Notes under the pieces: model-generated | What the model was told of the DNA's origin: nothing | Seen by the model: the letters and a program-made list of their open reading frames with translations, nothing else | Databases searched by the model: none | Shown: positions 1 to 7,119 of the stretch, piece by piece | Numbering within the stretch: the stretch's first letter is position 1 | Layout: the number at the start of each line of letters is the position of its first letter | Program-made: the position numbers and the translations under genes | Assembly: GCA_026985515.1 (NCBI GenBank) | Contig: JALSQH010000261.1 | Span: forward strand, 1-7,119 | Direction of reading: 5' to 3' | From: a bacterium | Lineage (GTDB): Bacteria > JALSQH01 | DNA: 7,119 nt

Positions 1-354
1 AAGGAGATAATCCTCGGAATGACCCGTGATCCATCTTTTGGACCCCTCATCATGTTTGGTCTGGGAGGTATTTATGTTGAAGTTCTGAAGGATGTTTCCT
101 TCAGAATAGCACCAATACCCGTCGATGAGGTTCCACAGATGGTGAGGGAAATAAAATCGTACCCCTTGCTGGCAGGAGTCAGAGGAGAAAAAAGCATTGA
201 TTTCAATACACTCTACGATATGATTTTAAGACTCTCTCAGCTTGTCGTGGATTTTCCCGAGATAGCCGAACTTGATCTAAATCCGGTGAAATTATTGCCG
301 AAGGGTAAGAAATCATATGCCCTTGACGCAAGAATAACCCTTACAGCCAATTAA
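1..354 (+). CDS. ADP-forming acyl-CoA (acetate-CoA) synthetase, ATP-grasp beta subunit or domain, C-terminal fragment
   Basis: The reading frame is open from base 1 and ends at TAA 352-354, leaving 117 residues; the N-terminal part lies outside the window. The segment SFGPLIMFGLGGIYVEVLKD and the late ELDLNPVKLLP followed by YALDARI are hallmarks of the ATP-grasp (ATP-grasp_5) domain of NDP-forming acyl-CoA synthetases. These enzymes convert acyl-CoA, ADP and phosphate into the free acid, CoA and ATP, so they gain ATP by substrate-level phosphorylation in the cytoplasm. It cannot be told whether this is a separate beta subunit or the end of a fused alpha-beta protein. A protein acetyltransferase that carries the same domain is also possible, but linkage to acyl-CoA genes favours a metabolic synthetase. 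The internal ATG at position 19 is not the true start, because homology continues upstream of it (KEIILGMTRDP). The next gene begins 14 nt downstream, so the genes are probably co-transcribed. Confidence 0.85.
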   Translation, partial: KEIILGMTRDPSFGPLIMFGLGGIYVEVLKDVSFRIAPIPVDEVPQMVREIKSYPLLAGVRGEKSIDFNTLYDMILRLSQLVVDFPEIAELDLNPVKLLPKGKKSYALDARITLTAN

Positions 355-368
355 GAAAGGAGGAAAAT

Positions 369-1424
369 ATGAAAAAGGCCATCTATATCGGATCGCTTCT
401 GCCATATACAGGAAAGAGCATTATATCTCTTGCCCTCGCTCACCTTCTCAAGGAGCAGGGAAAGGAAGTGGGGTATTTCAAACCATTTGGGAAATTTCCT
501 GTCCTCTACGGTGACACATATGTTGATCAGGATGTGGTAATTGCCAAAGAAACCCTTGGACTTGAATGTGATGTAAAGGAGCTCTCACCTGTTGTACTTA
601 CTCAGGATCTAAAACTGAAAGCGTTGAAGGGGGAAATCCCCTCTCCATTCAGAAAAATCAAAAAAGCCTTCAATTCTGTTTGTGTAAAAAAGGATTTTGT
701 TATCGTTGGTGGGTCCAATTTTCTGGCAGATGGTGCATTTCTTGGAATATCAGGATATGAACTCATAAAAAAACTCAATCTTCATGCAGTAATCGTTGAG
801 AAACTTGATGCGGAACTTCTCGTGGATCCGGTCCTTGTTACCAAAGAAAGGCTGAAGGAGAAGATGATTGGAGTAATCCTTAACAGGGTAAAACCTGAGT
901 TAATGGAATATGTTGACGAATTGATCATTCCCTTTCTCACCAGGAAGGGAGTGGAGGTGTTAGGTGTCATACCTGAGGAACCGGTACTTGCAGCCATAAC
1001 GATGAGAGAAATTCTTGAAAGTGTGGGAGGAAGAGTTGTTGTGGGTGAAGAAGCACTTGATAATCTTGTTGAACGAATTATGATTGGAGCAATGGATGTT
1101 GAAAGTGCTTTGAGACACTTCAGAAAAGTACGAAATAAGGTCGTAATAACCGGGGGCCACAGATCCGATATTATTCTGGCAGCTCTGGAAACATCTACAA
1201 AGGGAATTGTGGTAACAGGAGGGGTTGTTCCAAATGAACTTATTCTTTCCAAAGCAGCTGAGAGAAGTGTACCTGTAATTGTAACTGATGAAGATACCTT
1301 TACAATTGTGGATAAGATTGATTCTATTTTTGGAAAGGCAAGAATCAGTGATCCACGAAGAATACAGAAAGGGATTGAACTGGTGAAGTCAAGGGTTAAT
1401 ATTTCAAAAATCATTGAAACATAA
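369..1424 (+). CDS. BioD-like P-loop / DRTGG-domain protein (stand-alone phosphotransacetylase N-terminal-like protein)
   Basis: The protein has 351 residues. Residues 1-210 resemble the dethiobiotin-synthetase-like P-loop fold: a [10 protein letters not shown] Walker-A-type loop at 8-17, YFKPFGK at 36-42, a VIVGGSNF strand at 111-118, and GVILNRVKP at 168-176, typical of BioD/CobQ-like proteins. Residues of about 211-316 form a DRTGG domain, with [14 protein letters not shown] at 261-274, a VVTGG strand at 281-285, and the ending [17 protein letters not shown]. This architecture equals the regulatory front half of long phosphotransacetylases (COG0857 type); the roughly 330-residue catalytic PTA domain is absent, so catalysis is not expected. 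The position 14 nt downstream of the ADP-forming acyl-CoA synthetase suggests a sensing or regulatory role for that enzyme; this is inference. The start is set by AAAGGAGG at 356-363, five bases before ATG. The next gene starts 14 nt after the stop. A true ligand or enzymatic role is unknown. Confidence 0.8.
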   Translation: MKKAIYIGSLLPYTGKSIISLALAHLLKEQGKEVGYFKPFGKFPVLYGDTYVDQDVVIAKETLGLECDVKELSPVVLTQDLKLKALKGEIPSPFRKIKKAFNSVCVKKDFVIVGGSNFLADGAFLGISGYELIKKLNLHAVIVEKLDAELLVDPVLVTKERLKEKMIGVILNRVKPELMEYVDELIIPFLTRKGVEVLGVIPEEPVLAAITMREILESVGGRVVVGEEALDNLVERIMIGAMDVESALRHFRKVRNKVVITGGHRSDIILAALETSTKGIVVTGGVVPNELILSKAAERSVPVIVTDEDTFTIVDKIDSIFGKARISDPRRIQKGIELVKSRVNISKIIET

Positions 1425-1438
1425 AAGGAGGAAGTAAA

Positions 1439-2290
1439 ATGGAAATAAAAACCATAGGAGTCGCTGGTGCGGGTCAGATGGGAAGCGGAATTGCTCAGGT
1501 GGCTGCGACTTCGGGATATGAAGTGATTCTGAATGATATTTCTGAAGAGTTTTTACAGAGGGGTTTAAATAACATCTCAAAAAGCCTTGCAAAATTTGTC
1601 TCCAAAGGAAAATTAAAGGAAGGAGAAGATAAGGAGATACTTTCCAGAATAAAAACAACCACTTCCCTTGATGATTTTAAAGATGTTGATTTTGTTGTGG
1701 AAGCTGCCACTGAAAATGAAAACATTAAGTTTGAAATATTCAAAAAACTTGACGCAATCACGAGAGATGATATCATTCTCGCAAGCAACACATCTTCAAT
1801 TTCAATAACAAAAATTTCTGCCCAGACAAAAAGGCCTGATAAAGTAATAGGTATGCACTTCATGAATCCCGTACCTCTCATGCAACTTGTGGAAATAATT
1901 AAGGGGCTTGCTACCTCGGATGAAACCTACGAAACCACAAAGAAGCTTGCTGAATCAATGGGGAAAACCACCGTACTTGCTCAGGATTATCCTGGATTCA
2001 TTGTAAATAGAATTCTTCTTCCAATGATAAATGAAGCTGTGTATGCCCTGATGGAGGGTGTGGGAAGTGTTGAGGATATTGATACAGCGATGAAGCTGGG
2101 CACAAATCAGCCAATGGGTCCCCTCGCTCTTGCAGATCTGATTGGACTTGATACATGTCTTGCAATAATGGAAGTTCTACACAAAGAACTTGGAGACAGT
2201 AAATACAGGCCATGCCCTCTCCTTAAAAAATATGTGGCAGCTGGATGGCTTGGAAGAAAAACAGGTAGAGGTTTCTATAAATATGAATAG
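1439..2290 (+). CDS. hbd: 3-hydroxybutyryl-CoA dehydrogenase (NAD(P)-dependent 3-hydroxyacyl-CoA dehydrogenase)
   Basis: At 283 residues it has the normal length of the monofunctional short-chain enzyme. It oxidises (S)-3-hydroxyacyl-CoA to 3-oxoacyl-CoA, or the reverse in butyrate-type synthesis, in the cytoplasm. The N-terminal Rossmann fold shows GAGQMG at 10-15 and an acidic Asp33 after the second strand, which suggests NAD preference. Catalytic residues are visible: Ser119 in SNTSS, His140 in GMHFMNP, its partner Glu152 in VEII, and Asn190 in GFIVNR. The C-terminal helical domain carries [13 protein letters not shown] and ends [15 protein letters not shown], typical of the family. An AAAGGAGG site at 1424-1431 sits seven bases before ATG. 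The gene lies between the DRTGG gene and enoyl-CoA hydratase in one operon, so it most likely acts in a beta-oxidation or crotonyl-CoA cycle. No hydratase fusion is present. The family call is firm; direction and chain length are not determined. Confidence 0.95.
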   Translation: MEIKTIGVAGAGQMGSGIAQVAATSGYEVILNDISEEFLQRGLNNISKSLAKFVSKGKLKEGEDKEILSRIKTTTSLDDFKDVDFVVEAATENENIKFEIFKKLDAITRDDIILASNTSSISITKISAQTKRPDKVIGMHFMNPVPLMQLVEIIKGLATSDETYETTKKLAESMGKTTVLAQDYPGFIVNRILLPMINEAVYALMEGVGSVEDIDTAMKLGTNQPMGPLALADLIGLDTCLAIMEVLHKELGDSKYRPCPLLKKYVAAGWLGRKTGRGFYKYE

Positions 2291-2299
2291 GAGGTAAAA

Positions 2300-3082
2300 A
2301 TGGGTGAGTACAAAAACATAATTCTGGAATTTGACCCACCTGCTGCCATTTTAAAAGTCAATAGACCCAGAGCACTCAATGCCCTTAATCCAGAAACAAT
2401 TAGAGAACTTTCAGAAGCCCTCGATGAGATTCTTAACCACAAAGAGATAAGAGGTGTCATTCTCACTGGCGAGGGTGAAAAGGCGTTTATTGCAGGAGCA
2501 GATATTTCCAGAATGCCTGATATGTCTCCTCAGGAAGCGGAAAGATTTGCTGAGGAGGGTCAGAAATTAACTCTAAAAATGGAAGAGTATCCCCTTCCAA
2601 TAATTGCAGCGGTCAATGGTTATGCTCTTGGTGGAGGAACTGAACTTGCCCTTGCATGCGATTTCATCTATGCTTCACCAAAAGCTGTTTTTGGGCAACC
2701 AGAAGTCAATCTGGGAATTATACCTGGATTCGGCGGAACCCAGAGACTTGCAAGGGTCGTTGGTGTAAATCAGGCAATGGAAATTATACTTACCGGAAGG
2801 CACATTCCTGCAGAAGAAGCCTACAGAATTGGACTTGTAAACAAACTGGTAGAGGGTGATCTCATTGAGGAAGCCAAAAAGACAATTTCAGAAATTGCAG
2901 GTAGAGGCCCACTGGCGGTAATGTACGCCAAGAAAGCAGTGAGGCGTGGCCTCGAACTTGCCATAGAAGCAGGTCTGGAACTTGAAAGATCCCTTTTTGG
3001 TCTGGTTTTTGCGTCTGAGGACAGAATCGAAGGCGTAAAAGCATTCCTGGAAAAGAGAAAACCTGAATTTAAAGGAAAATAA
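2300..3082 (+). CDS. Enoyl-CoA hydratase (crotonase family)
   Basis: The 260-residue protein has the standard crotonase length. It hydrates trans-2-enoyl-CoA to 3-hydroxyacyl-CoA, the step paired with the dehydrogenase encoded just upstream. The oxyanion-hole segments are FIAGADIS at 63-70 and GGG at 111-113. Both catalytic glutamates of true hydratases are present: Glu115 in GGGTELALACD and Glu135 in FGQPEVNLG, followed by IPGFGGTQRL. The tail FASEDRIEGVKAFLEKRKPEF is characteristic of enoyl-CoA hydratases rather than isomerases or dehalogenases. AGGAGG at 2289-2294 overlaps the stop codon of the preceding gene and lies five bases before ATG, a compact operon arrangement. Substrate range (short-chain versus longer enoyl-CoA, or 3-hydroxypropionyl-CoA) cannot be read from sequence. 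The stop codon is one base from the stop of the convergent flippase-like gene, so this is the last gene of the plus-strand operon. Confidence 0.95.
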   Translation: MGEYKNIILEFDPPAAILKVNRPRALNALNPETIRELSEALDEILNHKEIRGVILTGEGEKAFIAGADISRMPDMSPQEAERFAEEGQKLTLKMEEYPLPIIAAVNGYALGGGTELALACDFIYASPKAVFGQPEVNLGIIPGFGGTQRLARVVGVNQAMEIILTGRHIPAEEAYRIGLVNKLVEGDLIEEAKKTISEIAGRGPLAVMYAKKAVRRGLELAIEAGLELERSLFGLVFASEDRIEGVKAFLEKRKPEFKGK

Positions 3083-3083
3083 T

Positions 3084-4049
3084 TCAATCTTCATATGGAG
3101 TGGAGGGAGTTCCTTCCCTCCCCTTCACTTTAAAATCTAAAAGACCTTCTCTTTTACCCATGATAAAAGCGATCAGAATAAGGACAGCTTCAGCTACAGT
3201 GATCATTACCCTTGTCATAAGGGGGAAAAAAGAGGAAAAACCAAGTGAATATCCAAGAACCTTGTGAAGAAACCATGTGTTGACACCCTCTCTGATCCCC
3301 AATCCTCCCGGAGAAAAAAGCGCTATCCAGCCAATAAACCATGACACATAAAAGCTCATCGCAATTGCCAGGGATTCTCTGAAAGAAACTGGATATATGG
3401 AAAATAGAAGTAAATAAAACGCAACCCATCCAATGAAATCAGCCACAAGAAGAGCAAGATACCCCTTAATAAGATACTGATAATAATCTCCAAGATAGGT
3501 TTTAAATACAACAAATAAAAGCGTAAGAACCCCCCCCAGGCTCATGACCACTATGTTTAATGAATTTTTATACAATCCATAAGCTATTCCTGAAAAGGTT
3601 ATTATTCCAAGGATTGAGGCTGTATAAAAGATAAATGTTAGAAGTGCCGCTTCTTTTGGTTTTATGTTGAATTTCTGCAGAAGACCCACCTGGGCAACAT
3701 AACTCCATATCTTCCCCGGAAGATACTTTCCTAACTGAGAGAAGTAAAGAATTATAAAAGCATCTTTGAATGTTGCTTTCCCCTTTGCAATAACAACCTT
3801 CCAGCTATAAGCAAGTCCAAGATCATAAATGAATAAAAAAATAAAACTCAAAATTAAATACCATCTTTTTGCTGAAAAAAATTTATCCCTGATTTCCCAG
3901 AAATTTGTCGCAGCAAGATAAACAACGTAACCGATCAGCAATACAGAGAAAATAAAAAAGAACACCCGCACAGAGCGGGTGTTCCACCATGGTACTTCTC
4001 TATTCTTCACTTTTTCTATTTCTTCTCCTTTTCCTTCATCTCCTTCCAT
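3084..4049 (-). CDS. Flippase-like / lysylphosphatidylglycerol synthase TM-domain membrane protein (UPF0104 family)
   Basis: A polytopic inner-membrane protein of 321 residues with about seven or eight hydrophobic segments, roughly at 28-47, 64-82, 134-159, 164-183, 196-217, 226-245 and 282-298. Family signatures are GKYLPGKIWSYVAQ at 107-120 and SPGGLGIREG at 246-255, which match the LPG_synthase_TM/UPF0104 (YbhN-like) family. Members are linked to lipid or glycan translocation, but the substrate here is unknown; there is no catalytic aminoacyl-transferase domain. The start is uncertain. ATG 4049 overlaps the upstream ligase gene by 34 nt and has no Shine-Dalgarno. GTG at 4010-4008 (308 residues) lies 5 nt after the ligase stop, with AAGGAG 14 nt upstream. 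Odd features: an intrinsic-terminator-shaped sequence covers codons of about 23-34, and a G8 run covers codons 171-174. It is probably co-transcribed with the fatty acyl-CoA ligase. Confidence 0.85.
   Translation of the reverse strand: MEGDEGKGEEIEKVKNREVPWWNTRSVRVFFFIFSVLLIGYVVYLAATNFWEIRDKFFSAKRWYLILSFIFLFIYDLGLAYSWKVVIAKGKATFKDAFIILYFSQLGKYLPGKIWSYVAQVGLLQKFNIKPKEAALLTFIFYTASILGIITFSGIAYGLYKNSLNIVVMSLGGVLTLLFVVFKTYLGDYYQYLIKGYLALLVADFIGWVAFYLLLFSIYPVSFRESLAIAMSFYVSWFIGWIALFSPGGLGIREGVNTWFLHKVLGYSLGFSSFFPLMTRVMITVAEAVLILIAFIMGKREGLLDFKVKGREGTPSTPYED
3102..3121. terminator. Candidate weak hairpin near the convergent gene junction
   Basis: GGAGGGA at 3102-3108 and TCCCTCC at 3115-3121 form a perfect 7-bp stem with a 6-nt loop, starting about 20 nt past the enoyl-CoA hydratase stop. 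It lies inside the 3' end of the opposing flippase-like gene, since only one base separates the two stop codons. No clear T run follows on either strand (plus side continues CCTTCACTTTAAAAT), so efficient intrinsic termination is uncertain. It is the only obvious candidate for ending the plus-strand operon near its last gene. Confidence 0.25.
3530..3537 (-). repeat. Homopolymeric G8 tract (C8 on plus strand) inside the flippase-like gene
   Basis: Eight consecutive C residues on the plus strand read as CTG GGG GGG GTT (Leu171-Gly-Gly-Val174) in the gene. Such runs are prone to slipped-strand length change, and a change of one base would frameshift the second half of the protein. In this copy the frame is intact. 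Whether the length varies in the population cannot be seen here, and the run could also be a site of sequencing error. Confidence 0.6.
3949..3984 (-). terminator. Intrinsic (Rho-independent) terminator after the fatty acyl-CoA ligase, embedded in the flippase-like gene
   Basis: Read on the minus strand, the arm GAACACCCGC (3984-3975) and the arm GCGGGTGTTC (3969-3960) form a perfect, GC-rich 10-bp stem with a 5-nt loop TCTGT. The stem is followed directly by TTTTTT, A, TTTT (3959-3949). This is the classic form of a Rho-independent terminator. It begins 31 nt past the ligase stop codon. It also encodes residues of about 23-34 (NTRSVRVFFFIF) of the flippase-like protein. Ribosomes that initiate on that gene would pass through and melt the hairpin, so it may act as a translation-dependent attenuator rather than a simple end point. 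On the plus strand no T tract follows, so it is one-directional. Confidence 0.7.
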
Positions 4050-5788
4050 TTCAGATAAATGGGATCCTTTTCCACAAGAAAACGATGCATCACCTTACCA
4101 ATAAGATTTTTGGGCAGCTCATCTATAAATTCGATGTATTTTGGAACTTTATATGGAGCCATGTTCTTTTTGCACCACTCGATGAGCTCATTTTCAGTTA
4201 TCTTCCCCTTATATTCATCCTCAAGAACCACCCATGCCTTTATTATTTCTCCTTCTTTACCCTCAAGATCTGGTAAACCTGCAACAGCCACCTCATGGAC
4301 TGCTGGATGATCAGCAATCAATGTTTCCACATCAGCCGGGAATACGCTGTAGCCCTTATGTTTGATCAGCTGTTTCTTTCTGCCCGTGATTTTAACCCTT
4401 CCAAGTTCATCCATTGTACCAAGGTCACCTGTTAGAAGCCACCTTTTGCCGTCAATTTCTTTTATTGTTTCGGCTGTTTCCTCAGGGTTCTTCAAATATT
4501 CCTTCATTACCTGAGGTCCTGCTACCCACAGCTCTCCAACCTCACCTGGTGGCAACTGGTTACCATTTTCATCAGCAATTTTCCAGTCAGTTCCCGTAAA
4601 TGGGAGCCCGATGGTTCCCGTGGTTCTGATACCGTAAAATGGTCCTGCACTGACAACAGGTGAGGCCTCTGTCAATCCATATCCCTCAACAAGCTTGGCT
4701 TTAACTTTTTCTTCAAACTTTTCCTGAACCTGCCTGTGCAACGGACCGGCACCGGAAACGGCAAGAAGGAGTTTCTTATTGATGCCTGTATTTTCTATTC
4801 CAGGGTAATCTGCAAGACGCTGGAAAAGAACCTCCGGCCCAAGATAAATTCCACTTTCATCAGGTACAACTTCAAGAACTTTCTTTATAAATTCCTCTGT
4901 TGATGGCGGTCTGGGGAATAGCATCATACATCCACCAAAGGCAAAGGATATGTTCATTACAGTGGTCATTGCAAAGGAGTGGAAAAGAGGAATTACACCT
5001 ATGGGACACATTCCAGGCTGAGCTTTAAACATCCATAATCTGCTCTGAATGGCATTTGAAACAAGGTTGAAGTGAGTCAGCACGGCTGCCTTTGGAACTC
5101 CTGTGGTTCCTCCAGTCATGATATAAACCGCTGGATCTTCAAACGGGTCTATTTCCACCTCTGGAACACTGGGAGAAGCCTTAAAAAGATCCATATACCT
5201 TATATGCTTGACATCAACTTTACCGGTGGGTATTTTCTTTAGCAGTTTTCCCAGAAATTTCTTAAAGGAAGGCATGAAATCTGCAATGTTCGTGACGATT
5301 ATATGGTCAAACTTATGCCTGTCCAGTATTGGTTTCACAGTCGTTTCAAACAGGCTGTCAAGAAGCACTATGCCTTTTGCACCTGTTAATCTCACCTGGT
5401 GCAATATCTCCATCGGCTTATAAGTGGGATTAATCCCCGTCACAATTACACCAAGCAGTTGAGCAGCATAGTATGATATAACATACTGAAAACTGTTCGG
5501 AAGTAACAGTGCAAGTACATCGCCCTTCTTGTATCCCAGTTGATGAAGAGAATTTGCCATTCTCCTTGTATAGTCCCAGAATTCTCTGTATGTCATGTAC
5601 TGATCAAGAAACCATATTAAGTTCTGATCAGGCCACTTTTCCACAGCTTCCCTGGCAAATTCTCCAAGGGATTTTAGCGGAAAGTCGTAATTCTTTGGGA
5701 CCTCATCTGGCCAGCCTGCTTCTTTTTTAAACCAGGGACGATCTTCCGGTACATAGAACATCTTTCTCAAAGTTTCCCTGTCGATCAT
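4016..5788 (-). CDS. AMP-forming long-chain fatty acid-CoA ligase (ANL superfamily)
   Basis: The 590-residue protein is of full length for an acyl-CoA ligase. It activates a fatty acid with ATP to acyl-AMP, then transfers it to CoA, releasing AMP and pyrophosphate. Core motifs appear in order: phosphate loop TGGTTGVPK at 225-233, PLFHSF at 267-272, GYGLTEASP at 369-377, TGDLG at 453-457, the hinge and C-terminal entry GRVKITGRKKQLIKHKGYSV at about 463-482, and the catalytic lysine of the A10 motif, Lys565 in NLIGKVMHR. There is no membrane helix or signal peptide; the enzyme is expected to be cytoplasmic or membrane-associated. The exact chain length is not determined; a medium-chain or aryl substrate is possible. 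The strong site AGGAGGTG (minus strand, 5802-5795) sits six bases before ATG 5788. It follows the VKOR gene by 57 nt and is followed by an intrinsic terminator. The C-terminal tail is Lys/Glu-rich, as is the start of the overlapping next gene. Confidence 0.93.
   Translation of the reverse strand: MIDRETLRKMFYVPEDRPWFKKEAGWPDEVPKNYDFPLKSLGEFAREAVEKWPDQNLIWFLDQYMTYREFWDYTRRMANSLHQLGYKKGDVLALLLPNSFQYVISYYAAQLLGVIVTGINPTYKPMEILHQVRLTGAKGIVLLDSLFETTVKPILDRHKFDHIIVTNIADFMPSFKKFLGKLLKKIPTGKVDVKHIRYMDLFKASPSVPEVEIDPFEDPAVYIMTGGTTGVPKAAVLTHFNLVSNAIQSRLWMFKAQPGMCPIGVIPLFHSFAMTTVMNISFAFGGCMMLFPRPPSTEEFIKKVLEVVPDESGIYLGPEVLFQRLADYPGIENTGINKKLLLAVSGAGPLHRQVQEKFEEKVKAKLVEGYGLTEASPVVSAGPFYGIRTTGTIGLPFTGTDWKIADENGNQLPPGEVGELWVAGPQVMKEYLKNPEETAETIKEIDGKRWLLTGDLGTMDELGRVKITGRKKQLIKHKGYSVFPADVETLIADHPAVHEVAVAGLPDLEGKEGEIIKAWVVLEDEYKGKITENELIEWCKKNMAPYKVPKYIEFIDELPKNLIGKVMHRFLVEKDPIYLKWKEMKEKEKK
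4025..4030 (-). promoter_or_regulatory. Possible ribosome binding site for a GTG start of the flippase-like gene
   Basis: AAGGAG on the minus strand lies in the last codons of the ligase gene, 14 nt before GTG at 4010-4008. The spacing is longer than the 5-7 nt used by most other genes here, so support is moderate. It is still better than ATG 4049, which has no purine-rich site in the preceding 17 bases. If used, initiation would be coupled to termination of ligase translation. Confidence 0.35.
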
Positions 5789-5794
5789 AAATTA

Positions 5795-5803
5795 CACCTC
5801 CTC
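5795..5803 (-). promoter_or_regulatory. Strong Shine-Dalgarno of the fatty acyl-CoA ligase
   Basis: GAGGAGGTG on the minus strand, six bases before the ATG at 5788, is the most extended anti-16S match in the window and fixes this start. It lies in the 57-nt gap after the VKOR-family gene. The gap holds no terminator-like stem, so readthrough from VKOR is plausible. Confidence 0.75.
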
Positions 5804-5845
5804 TTCAAAATTGCATAATAAAACTAACACCCTTTTAATTAAAAA

Positions 5846-7119
<1,274 letters not shown>

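Noticed and set aside
782-1414. Long 210-residue open frame on the minus strand opposite the DRTGG gene
   Set aside because: Ser/Thr/Ile-rich translation without family motifs, antisense to a gene with clear P-loop and DRTGG signatures and a good ribosome binding site; it is a shadow frame.
1495-1881. 128-residue minus-strand open frame opposite the 3-hydroxybutyryl-CoA dehydrogenase
   Set aside because: No recognisable domain, no ribosome binding site pattern, and it fully overlaps a firmly identified enzyme.
5815-5843. Possible minus-strand promoter in the VKOR-ligase gap: TTTAAT, 17 bp, TATTAT
   Set aside because: The -10 element is fair but the -35 is poor; in AT-rich intergenic DNA this is expected by chance, and readthrough from VKOR is equally possible.
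5834-5845. Perfect 12-bp AT palindrome TTTTAATTAAAA between VKOR and the ligase
   Set aside because: Low-complexity AT-only palindrome; no second copy or known operator match seen, so no regulator site is claimed.

Overview
The window reads as chromosomal DNA of a bacterium. The evidence for this is an NAD+-dependent DNA ligase (LigA), very regular AAAGGAGG-type ribosome binding sites, and a textbook sigma-70-type promoter. The DNA is moderately AT-rich, arginine codons are often AGA/AGG, and the proteins are rich in Lys and Glu. This fits an anaerobic, possibly thermophilic lineage, but the phylum cannot be fixed from the sequence alone. No mobile element, CRISPR array, tRNA or rRNA was seen.

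Layout. Bases 1-3082 hold a tightly packed plus-strand operon: (1) the C-terminal end of an ADP-forming acyl-CoA synthetase beta (ATP-grasp) subunit or domain, cut by the window edge; (2) a BioD-like P-loop plus DRTGG-domain protein resembling the regulatory N-terminal part of large phosphotransacetylases, without the catalytic part; (3) a 3-hydroxybutyryl-CoA dehydrogenase; (4) an enoyl-CoA hydratase. Gaps are only 9-14 nt and each gap carries a strong Shine-Dalgarno sequence. A minus-strand group converges on this operon and meets it with one base between the two stop codons. In transcription order it is a vitamin K epoxide reductase (VKOR)-family thiol oxidoreductase (6259-5846), an AMP-forming fatty acyl-CoA ligase (5788-4016), and a UPF0104/flippase-like membrane protein (4049-3084). 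Diverging from VKOR, a clear promoter at 6312-6340 drives ligA, which runs off the right edge.

Function. The two acyl-CoA modules look complementary. The minus-strand ligase activates fatty acids at the cost of ATP to AMP. The plus-strand dehydrogenase and hydratase carry out the middle steps of beta-oxidation (or, in reverse, of butyryl-CoA formation). The ADP-forming synthetase can recover ATP from the resulting acyl-CoA. Acyl-CoA dehydrogenase and thiolase are not in the window.

The most notable sequence signal is a canonical intrinsic terminator (10-bp perfect stem, 5-nt loop, T6-A-T4 tract) on the minus strand. It lies just past the fatty acyl-CoA ligase stop codon but wholly inside the start of the flippase-like gene, where it encodes part of the N-terminus and first membrane helix. 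This suggests termination or attenuation between the two genes. The same gene also holds a run of eight G residues. No clearly new multi-gene system is visible; most of the window is recognisable metabolism.
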